From Streptococcus oralis (GTDB lineage Bacteria; Bacillota; Bacilli; Lactobacillales; Streptococcaceae), in assembly GCF_001075875.1 (NCBI RefSeq), contig NZ_JUOS01000072.1:1-40935 (forward strand): a stretch of DNA of 40,935 nucleotides, written 5' to 3'. Both the position numbers and the translations under genes were made by a program. How positions within the stretch are numbered: the first letter of the stretch is position 1; every line of letters starts with the position of its first letter. Shown here one piece after another: positions 34,732-40,935 of the stretch. The notes below the pieces were generated by a model, which saw only the letters and a list, made by a program, of their open reading frames with translations, made no database searches and was not told the origin of the DNA.

Positions 34732-37281
34732 ATGAAAACATTTTTCAGAAACTATTGGACCTATCTTATTTCTTTCATCATTCCCCTAGTGATTATGTTC
34801 GGAGTCTATCTTTCTCAAGGTATCTACTGGAATAGTGATACTTCACCTTTATTAGGGGATGGATTTCATCAATATGTTATTTTCGATCTTAATCTTCGTA
34901 ATATTTTACATGGGAGTGATAGTCTATTTTATACTTTTACCAGCGGTCTAGGTCTCAATTTTTATGCCTTGTCCAGTTATTACCTTGGTAGTTTTCTATC
35001 TCCTCTTGTTTATTTTTTTGATGTGTCAAGCATGCCAGATGCAGTTTATCTTTCAACCTTGTTGAAATTTGGCTTGATAGGTCTGTCAACCTTTTTTAGC
35101 TTGAGTAAACTATTTAAAAATATACCAGCCCCACTTCGATTAGCTCTATCTACCTCATATGCTTTAATGAGCTTTACAGTTAGTCAACTTGAGATTAAAA
35201 CCTGGTTAGATGTTTTTATTTTAATTCCCTTAATTTTAACTGGTTTACATCTACTCATAACGGAAAAAAAACGTATTCTATACTTTACAAGTTTGTCAAT
35301 TTTATTTATCCAAAATTACTATTTTGGTTATATGACTGCCCTGTTTTTGGTAGTTTGGTATTTTTGCCAACTTTCCTGGGATTTTAAAAGTCGCAAGTAT
35401 TCTTTCCTTGATTTTTTCCTAACATCCTTACTCGCTGGTTTAACAAGTTTCATCATGACACTCCCAACCTTGTTTGATTTAAGAACTCATGGTGAAAAAT
35501 TAACCGCTATTACAAAAATAAAAACAGATGCCAGTTGGTATCTAGATCTGTTTGCTAAACAATTCATTGGTGCTTTCGATACAACTAAATATGGTTCCAT
35601 CCCAATGATTTTTGTAGGCCTCCTTCCTTTTATCTTAACAATTGTATTCTTTACATTAAAATCAATTAAGTTTCACGTGAAACTATGCTATGCAACTCTA
35701 CTCATTATCATCATTGCTAGTTTTTATCTAGAAGCCTTAGATCTATTTTGGCAAGGAATGCACGCGCCAAATATGTTTCTTCATCGCTATGCGTGGATTT
35801 TCTCTACTCTTTTGATTTATATATCTGCGGAAGTTTTAGATAGATTTAAAGATATCAAATTATGGAATATTTTATTCTCAATAACCTTCCTTTTATTTGG
35901 CTATCTGACAACCATTTATTTTAAAAATCATTATTCATTTCTAACTAAATTAAATATACTCTTAACGATTGAGTTCTTAGTGGTATACTTACTATTGTTA
36001 TTAGCACTTATCCGAAAAATGATTTCTCTAAAAATCTTTTCAATTCTTATTTTGATCTTTACAGTAAGTGAAGTTAGTTTTAATGCTTCATCTCAATTAA
36101 ATGGAATTACGAAAGAATGGGGATTTGCTTCTCGTAGTACCTATAATAAAGATATTCCAAGTATGGAAGCTATTTTGGAGTATACCAAACAGCAGCCAGA
36201 TACATTTACACGAACTGAAAAGTTACAAACTCAAACTGGAAACGATAGCATGAAATTTAACTACAATGGCATCTCACAATTTTCATCTGTTCGTAATCGT
36301 TCTGCAAGTACAACGTTAGATAAGTTGGGTTTTAAATCTTCAGGTACCAACCTTAATCTTCGTTATGCAAATAATACTATCATTGCAGATAGTTTATTTG
36401 GAATCAGCTACAATATTTCTGAAACCTATCCAGATAAATATGGTTTTCATCCAAGCTATCAAAAAGATAATCTAACCCTTTATAAAAATCAATTCGCTCT
36501 CCCAATTGCTTTTGCTACACAGTCTCTTTACAAAGATGTCACTTTTAATGACCATACTCTTGATAACCAAACTCAATTTTTAAATCAAATTGCCGGCTTA
36601 AATGAAGAGTACTTTTATCCGATAAATCATTATACAGACTCTGATGACAACGTTGTCAATCTAAACAGAACTGATACTGAAGATGCAACTATCAGCTACA
36701 GCATTGAAGTACCTGATAATAGTCAGGTTTACCTTTCCATGACCAAGCTAAATTTTTCAAATGATAAGAAAAAGCAAGTTGACATCATTGTCAATGGTGA
36801 AAAAAAATCCTTTACCACAGATAATGTTTTTACATTTTTTAATCTTGGATATGCAGAACATAAACAAACTTTTGATATCCAGATTAAGTTCCCAGGAAAT
36901 GCTCAAGTATCATTTGAATCTCCAACTTTCTATCGCTTAGATACTAAGAAATATACGGATGCTATACGCAAAATAAAAGAAAATCCAGTAGAAGTGAGCT
37001 CTTATAAAAATAAAGTCACTGTAAATTATAAGATAAAGAATGAGGCATCGATCTTTTTCACAATTCCTTACGACCGAGGATGGTCTGCTTACCAAAATGG
37101 TAAAAAATTACAAATTCAACAGGCACAAACTGGATTTATGAAAATTGATGTTCCTGAAGGTGAAGGAACTATTACCCTTTCCTTTTTACCAAAAGGATTT
37201 GTTGGTGGTGCAAGTTGTTCTCTTATTGCTATTATTGTCTTTATTTTTTATGATATTCAAAGAAAAAAATATTCTAGATAA
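34732..37281 (+). CDS. yfhO: YfhO family membrane protein, putative GT-C glycosyltransferase
   Basis: An 849-aa polytopic protein. The first 460 residues contain about twelve transmembrane helices, with LLGDGFHQYVIFDLNLRNIL in the first outer loop (family motif with an acidic residue) and TSGLGLNFYALSSYYLGSFLSPLVYFF. A long extracytoplasmic domain (about 460-815) is followed by a last helix (about 822-842) and a basic tail. Members of this family glycosylate teichoic acids in Bacillus and Listeria using lipid-linked sugars, so a role in wall or lipoteichoic acid decoration is plausible but not shown. The ribosome binding site is GAGG. It converges on yhgE across a shared terminator. Confidence 0.85.
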   Translation: MKTFFRNYWTYLISFIIPLVIMFGVYLSQGIYWNSDTSPLLGDGFHQYVIFDLNLRNILHGSDSLFYTFTSGLGLNFYALSSYYLGSFLSPLVYFFDVSSMPDAVYLSTLLKFGLIGLSTFFSLSKLFKNIPAPLRLALSTSYALMSFTVSQLEIKTWLDVFILIPLILTGLHLLITEKKRILYFTSLSILFIQNYYFGYMTALFLVVWYFCQLSWDFKSRKYSFLDFFLTSLLAGLTSFIMTLPTLFDLRTHGEKLTAITKIKTDASWYLDLFAKQFIGAFDTTKYGSIPMIFVGLLPFILTIVFFTLKSIKFHVKLCYATLLIIIIASFYLEALDLFWQGMHAPNMFLHRYAWIFSTLLIYISAEVLDRFKDIKLWNILFSITFLLFGYLTTIYFKNHYSFLTKLNILLTIEFLVVYLLLLLALIRKMISLKIFSILILIFTVSEVSFNASSQLNGITKEWGFASRSTYNKDIPSMEAILEYTKQQPDTFTRTEKLQTQTGNDSMKFNYNGISQFSSVRNRSASTTLDKLGFKSSGTNLNLRYANNTIIADSLFGISYNISETYPDKYGFHPSYQKDNLTLYKNQFALPIAFATQSLYKDVTFNDHTLDNQTQFLNQIAGLNEEYFYPINHYTDSDDNVVNLNRTDTEDATISYSIEVPDNSQVYLSMTKLNFSNDKKKQVDIIVNGEKKSFTTDNVFTFFNLGYAEHKQTFDIQIKFPGNAQVSFESPTFYRLDTKKYTDAIRKIKENPVEVSSYKNKVTVNYKIKNEASIFFTIPYDRGWSAYQNGKKLQIQQAQTGFMKIDVPEGEGTITLSFLPKGFVGGASCSLIAIIVFIFYDIQRKKYSR

Positions 37282-37314
37282 AAAAACTATCGACCGAATT
37301 GGTCGATAGTTTTT
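37282..37314. terminator. Bidirectional terminator between yfhO and yhgE
   Basis: Perfect stem AAAAACTATCGACC / GGTCGATAGTTTTT with a 5-nt loop. It begins at the yfhO stop and overlaps the yhgE stop codon, so it serves both genes. Confidence 0.92.
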
Positions 37315-39985
37315 AGTCCTCTTCAGCTTTTTTAGGTTGATAGGCTAGCATTCCTAAAGCAACAAAAATCATTACTGTAAAGATAAGGAAAATAATCTGA
37401 CTATGAATATTACCTGTCATAGAAATGGTTTGTCGTAAACCTGAAACTGAATAACTCATAGGTAACCATGGATTAATAGTTTTAAAGAATTGATTCGTCA
37501 AAGCTAAAGGATAAGTTCCTGCACTTGATGCTAATTGAAGGAGTAATAAAATTAAAGAGAAGAAGGCGCCTAGGCGAGAATTCCAGGTCGTCAATGCTGT
37601 TACCATCGCCATGAAAGCAAGGCTGGTTAAAATGATCAAAGCTAAGGTTTTGAATTCATGTACTGCAGTAAGTCCAATTAAATGTACTCCACCATAAACT
37701 AATACTCCTGCCAAACCAGCAATGATACCGTTAATTTCAAAGCGAGACTTAAACCAAGCCCAGCGACTTTCTGGATGGCGCCCAGAAGGCAATTTAGCAA
37801 AAATCATATTAGTTGAAATAGCAGCAACAAAAAGAGCAACTGATATCATATACGGAGCCATGGCAATTCCATTAACTGCTACTTGGTCCGTATCAGTTTT
37901 TGAAAGACTTAAGGGAGCAGCCAGTAAGTCTGCATTTGTTGGTTCAGTTGAAGCCTGTTGCAATTGCCCCTCAGCCTCTGTCAAACCTTGATTTAATTGA
38001 CTTGAACCATCACTTAATTTTCCAAGTCCTAATTGTAAAATTTCAGATCCTTGAGCAAGTTGATCTGCTCCACTAGCTATTTTTTCAGAACCATTAGCCA
38101 GTTGATTTGCTCCTGAAACTAGCTGGTCTGATTTATCAGCTAATTGTTGAGAACCCGCTTGTAATTGATTAAATCCAGCAGTTAAACCTGATGTTTTATT
38201 GTTTACTTGGTTGACACCTGATGCAAGTTTATCAATTCCTGTTGCTAATTCTGGACCATTCGCTGCTAATTTAGCAGTAGCACCTGTCAATGTAGAAGAT
38301 TTTTCTGTCAACTGATTAGAGCCTTGTAGCAACTTATTGAAACTTCCTGTCAAGTTCGAATTTTTCGAACTCAACTGACTTGCTCCTAAAGCTACTTGGT
38401 CTACAGATTTTGTATAGCTGTCAATACCAGATGCAAGAGTTTGACTAGCTGGCAATAACTGACCGTCAATTGCTGTTTGAACCTGTGTTAATCCGCTTGA
38501 CAAACTTGTCAATGTTGAAGAAGCAGTTGGTAATAATTGACTTGAGTGATTCTTTAATTGAGTTAGACTATCTGTTTGAGTGGTTACATTTTCTAAAGAA
38601 GATTGTAACGTTTGAACTGTAGTTAAAATTGTTCGTGCTGACTCACTGGCAGAAGATGATGGATTAGAAACCACAGAAGTTATCTCTGCCTGTTGTTCAG
38701 GAGTTAAGCTTTGATAAGCACTCGTAGATTGAATAGCTGATAAAGTAGTTTCTTTTTCAGCTTGATTTGAAGTAATGATGCTTTGTGCTGAATTTGCAAT
38801 CGTTGATAGACTACTAGAAAGCTGGTTTGTTACTTGTGTTATCTCTCCACTATCTGCTGTTTGAATATTTTGAATATTTTGAATAGCTTGATTAAATTGC
38901 TCTAAACTAGTTGCTAATTGTTTAATCTGATCTTTTTGTTGGTTTGCACCATCTAATTGAGTAGAAAGTTCTTGAATACCTTGATTAAGTTGTGTTAATC
39001 CTGTACGTAGAGTCTCTGATTTTGTAGAAATCTGATTTGCACCTGATGATAGACTTTGAACTCCATTTGTATAAGTATCAATACCAAGTGAAAATTGATT
39101 TAATCCTGAATTGAGTTGAGAAACACCACCTGTATAGGCTTGTGTGCCTGCATCAAGTTGAGTCAATCCTGATACCAGTGCCGGTGTCTGTGAATTCAGT
39201 TGGTTTAATCCATTATCAATTTGTGAAATAGCGCTGGTATATTGATTTAAACCAGTATTAAAATTACCAAGACCAAGATTTAACTGATTTACACCAGCTG
39301 TATAGGTTCCTAAACCTGTAGATAATTGATCAGCACCATTAGAAAATGTGAGACTCGATTGAGCTAGGGTTTGAAGATTGGTTGTTAAGGTTTGACTCCC
39401 ATCCGAAAGTTGATTCGAACCATCAGCCAACTGTAAACTTGCATTTGCCGCTTGAGATAAACCAAGTTTTAAATCCCCCATCTTATCAAATAAAGCTTTG
39501 GTATAAGATTGAGTAACTTTAGTAGCCACAGTCTGTTTGATTTGTATCATGGCAGAATCACTCATCTTGCTTGCAATAAAACTATGACCACTTGATGTCT
39601 GATAGTCAATCGTCATCTGTTCAGGATGATTTGTAAGGATAGAAGAAGCTTTCTCAGAAAGATTACTTGGCAACGTTACAACCATGTAATAATCTCCATC
39701 CCGCAGTCCTCTTTCTCCCTCACCTTCATCTACAAAATGAAAATCCAGACTATCACTATCTTTTAAATTAGACACCATGTCTTCACCAATAGTGAGTTTT
39801 TCATCGTTATAAGTAGCAGCTTGATCCTTATTAACAATTGCTACAGGTAACTCCGAAAGTTTACCGTATGGATCCCACATTGATGATAAGAAAATGATAT
39901 TGTAAAGAGCTGGAATTAAGGAAATTCCTATCATGACAATAATAAATGTCGGTTTTTTAAAGATTGCTTTCCATTCTTTAAACAT
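37313..39985 (-). CDS. YhgE/Pip family membrane protein
   Basis: An 890-aa protein with one N-terminal transmembrane helix (about 11-33), a long extracellular part and five to six C-terminal helices (about 690-885; YMISVALFVAAISTNMIF, GIIAGLAGVLVYGGVHLIGL, ALIILTSLAFMAMVTALTT, IIFLIFTVMIFVALGML), as in ABC-2 permease-like YhgE/Pip (phage infection protein) proteins. Between about 170 and 675 it is built of degenerate repeats of the type QLxxGxxQLxxG, with many Gln, Ser and Asn, probably a long helical stalk. Lactococcal Pip is a phage receptor; other members link to export. It is divergent from a TetR gene, and TTGTCT motifs in the gap suggest control by it. AAGGAG precedes the ATG. Confidence 0.88.
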   Translation of the reverse strand: MFKEWKAIFKKPTFIIVMIGISLIPALYNIIFLSSMWDPYGKLSELPVAIVNKDQAATYNDEKLTIGEDMVSNLKDSDSLDFHFVDEGEGERGLRDGDYYMVVTLPSNLSEKASSILTNHPEQMTIDYQTSSGHSFIASKMSDSAMIQIKQTVATKVTQSYTKALFDKMGDLKLGLSQAANASLQLADGSNQLSDGSQTLTTNLQTLAQSSLTFSNGADQLSTGLGTYTAGVNQLNLGLGNFNTGLNQYTSAISQIDNGLNQLNSQTPALVSGLTQLDAGTQAYTGGVSQLNSGLNQFSLGIDTYTNGVQSLSSGANQISTKSETLRTGLTQLNQGIQELSTQLDGANQQKDQIKQLATSLEQFNQAIQNIQNIQTADSGEITQVTNQLSSSLSTIANSAQSIITSNQAEKETTLSAIQSTSAYQSLTPEQQAEITSVVSNPSSSASESARTILTTVQTLQSSLENVTTQTDSLTQLKNHSSQLLPTASSTLTSLSSGLTQVQTAIDGQLLPASQTLASGIDSYTKSVDQVALGASQLSSKNSNLTGSFNKLLQGSNQLTEKSSTLTGATAKLAANGPELATGIDKLASGVNQVNNKTSGLTAGFNQLQAGSQQLADKSDQLVSGANQLANGSEKIASGADQLAQGSEILQLGLGKLSDGSSQLNQGLTEAEGQLQQASTEPTNADLLAAPLSLSKTDTDQVAVNGIAMAPYMISVALFVAAISTNMIFAKLPSGRHPESRWAWFKSRFEINGIIAGLAGVLVYGGVHLIGLTAVHEFKTLALIILTSLAFMAMVTALTTWNSRLGAFFSLILLLLQLASSAGTYPLALTNQFFKTINPWLPMSYSVSGLRQTISMTGNIHSQIIFLIFTVMIFVALGMLAYQPKKAEED

Positions 39986-40007
39986 ATTGTCTCCTTTTTT
40001 AAACTAC

Positions 40008-40093
40008 TTGTCTAAATTTTTGATATAATAGATTATACATAAAAAAAATAAAAAGACAAGATAAAAAATCTATTTTTAAACACATTGTCTAAA
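40008..40093. promoter_or_regulatory. Divergent yhgE/tetR promoter region with repeated TTGTCT motifs
   Basis: TTGTCTAAA occurs at 40008-40016 and 40085-40093 (plus) and TTGTCTTTT at 40051-40059 (minus). The minus copy forms the -35 of a yhgE promoter (TTGTCT-16-TATAAT). TGA-TATAAT at 40022-40029 is an extended -10 for tetR. The motifs are candidate TetR operators. Confidence 0.5.
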
Positions 40094-40113
40094 AATGTTC
40101 ATCTGGAGGGAAC

Positions 40114-40656
40114 ATGCAAGAGAGTAATAAACGATTAAAAACCAAGCGCATTATCGAAAATGCTATGGTAGAATTATTGATGGAACAACCATTCGATCAG
40201 ATTACAACTGTTAAATTAGCACAAAAAGCTGGAATTAGCCGCTCCAGTTTCTATACTCATTACAAAGATAAATACGATATGATTGAACATTACCAAAGTA
40301 AACTATTTCATACCTTCGAATATATCTTTCAAAAACATGCTAATCACAAACGAGATGCCATTCTAGAAGTATTTGAATACTTAGAATCAGAACCACTTCT
40401 AGCAGCTCTTTTATCTGAAAATGGAACCAAGGAAATTCAAAATTTCTTGAGAAATAAACTTCACATCCTACTGAGCACAGACCTTCAAAAACGTTTTATG
40501 CAACTCAAACTAAATGAAGTAGAATTAGAATACAGTAGCGTCTACCTAACAAATGCTCTCTTTGGAGTCTGTCAAACCTGGATTGCCCACGGAAAAAAAG
40601 AAAGTCCACAAGAAATCACGGACTTTTTAATGAAAATGTTAGGGGATACAAATTAA
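40114..40656 (+). CDS. TetR/AcrR family regulator
   Basis: A 180-aa TetR-type repressor. The N-terminal DNA-binding domain (about 5-55) has RIIENAMVELLMEQPFDQITTVKLAQKAGISRSSFYTHYKDKYDMIEHY, a textbook TetR helix-turn-helix. The C-terminal domain (about 65-175), ending TNALFGVCQTWIAHGKKESPQEITDFLMKML, resembles the TetR C-terminal type common in Firmicutes next to membrane proteins. GGAGGG precedes the ATG. It is divergent from yhgE, which is its likely target along with itself; the ligand is unknown. Confidence 0.92.
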   Translation: MQESNKRLKTKRIIENAMVELLMEQPFDQITTVKLAQKAGISRSSFYTHYKDKYDMIEHYQSKLFHTFEYIFQKHANHKRDAILEVFEYLESEPLLAALLSENGTKEIQNFLRNKLHILLSTDLQKRFMQLKLNEVELEYSSVYLTNALFGVCQTWIAHGKKESPQEITDFLMKMLGDTN

Positions 40657-40663
40657 TAAAAAG

Positions 40664-40682
40664 CTCTATAATAGTTATAGAG
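40664..40682 (+). terminator. Weak hairpin after tetR
   Basis: CTCTATAA / TTATAGAG with a 3-nt loop, 8 bp after the tetR stop, AT-rich and without a T-run, so the call is tentative. From here to 40840 I recognise nothing: an AGCCTA / TAGGCT inverted repeat at about 40708-40735 and two pyrimidine-rich tracts, but no gene. Confidence 0.35.
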
Positions 40683-40840
40683 AATCAACCCCCTATGGAT
40701 ATTATGGAGCCTATTTTGTTGTTCTTATTAGGCTAATACTAATGCAATACAATTTCCTTAGTTTTATTTTCGGACACAAATCATTATCTATCCGTATGTT
40801 AGGTATGCCTCCCCCCTCATTACATCGGACAAAGAATCAA

Positions 40841-40869
40841 AAAAAGGAACACCAAATTAGTGTTCCTTT
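40841..40869 (-). terminator. Terminator after tRNA-Asn
   Basis: Perfect 10-bp stem AAAGGAACAC / GTGTTCCTTT with a 7-nt loop and a run of T on the minus strand, 7 bp after the tRNA 3' end. It ends a transcript coming from beyond the right edge. Confidence 0.9.
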
Positions 40870-40876
40870 CATCCGA

Positions 40877-40935
40877 CTCCGCCAGTAGGACTCGAACCTA
40901 CGACATCATGATTAACAGTCATGCGCTACTACCAA
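40877..40935 (-). tRNA. tRNA-Asn (GTT), 3' part only
   Basis: The minus strand gives the D arm (partial), anticodon loop CTGTTAA with anticodon GTT (40914-40916), T arm CGTAGGTTCGAGTCCTACT and acceptor strand TGGCGGA plus discriminator G. The 5' end lies beyond the window. CCA is not encoded. In pneumococcus a tRNA cluster of this kind stands next to comE, which would be expected just outside the window. Confidence 0.95.

Noticed and set aside
37313..40656. Type VII secretion or new defence system around yhgE and tetR
   Set aside because: YhgE/Pip proteins are widespread housekeeping-like membrane proteins; no EssC ATPase, WXG100 protein, nuclease or other effector is nearby.
40742..40888. 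48-codon frame before the tRNA
   Set aside because: It passes through the tRNA terminator and ends inside the antisense of the tRNA, and I cannot link it to any known transposase or protein.

Overview
The window is chromosomal DNA of a streptococcus of the Mitis group (S. mitis, S. oralis or S. infantis type; S. pneumoniae relatives). Three things suggest this: the gene content and order, a choline-binding CbpD-like murein hydrolase, and a MurM-type branching enzyme. From cbpD rightwards the order matches, from memory, the end of the pneumococcal chromosome map just before comCDE and oriC: cbpD, veg, dnaB, rplI, gdpP, hpf, comFC-comFA, yigZ, cysK, tsf-rpsB, pcsB, mreDC, ecfT-A2-A1, pgsA, rodZ, two M16 proteins, yaaA-recF, guaB, trpS, an ABC-F gene, yfhO, yhgE, tetR, tRNA-Asn. 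If oriC lies to the right, most genes (minus strand) run with the leftward fork.

Layout. 1-750 is a decayed IS200/IS605-family insertion. 750-1127 is non-coding and holds two near-identical pairs of convergent DnaA boxes. 1128-2576 is an APC-type amino-acid permease bracketed by two similar hairpin terminators. 2682-6513 carries polA and a competence-type CHAP murein hydrolase. 6615-10701 is a coupled gdpP-rplI-dnaB-veg run. 10850-13429 holds hibernation factor hpf and the competence operon comFA-comFC. 13485-15604 is plus strand: yigZ, a frameshifted PH-domain gene, cysK. 15719-17621 is rpsB-tsf with a structured leader. 18058-20685 pairs a MurM-like enzyme with pcsB. 20777-28496 is a nine-gene envelope cluster (M16 pair, rodZ, pgsA, ECF module, mreCD). 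28658-30120 is yaaA-recF. The rest is guaB, trpS, ABC-F, yfhO, the yhgE/tetR pair and the 3' part of a tRNA-Asn.

Themes. Many genes serve replication (polA, dnaB, recF), translation (rplI, rpsB, tsf, hpf, trpS, ABC-F, tRNA), cell wall growth and division (pcsB, mreCD, rodZ, murM-like, cbpD) and competence (comFA, comFC, cbpD). Regulatory sites can be read directly: ComX boxes at comFA and probably cbpD, WalR-type boxes at pcsB and between trpS and the ABC-F gene, a cre-like site on the hpf promoter, and repeated TTGTCT motifs between tetR and yhgE.

I found no CRISPR array, prophage, toxin-antitoxin pair or obvious undescribed multigene system. The most interesting items are the paired DnaA-box elements, the ABC-F protein with one consensus and one degenerate ATP site, the structured rpsB leader, the perfect WalR-type box at the ABC-F gene, the A9 frameshift in the PH-domain gene, and several genes whose promoters predict leaderless mRNAs.
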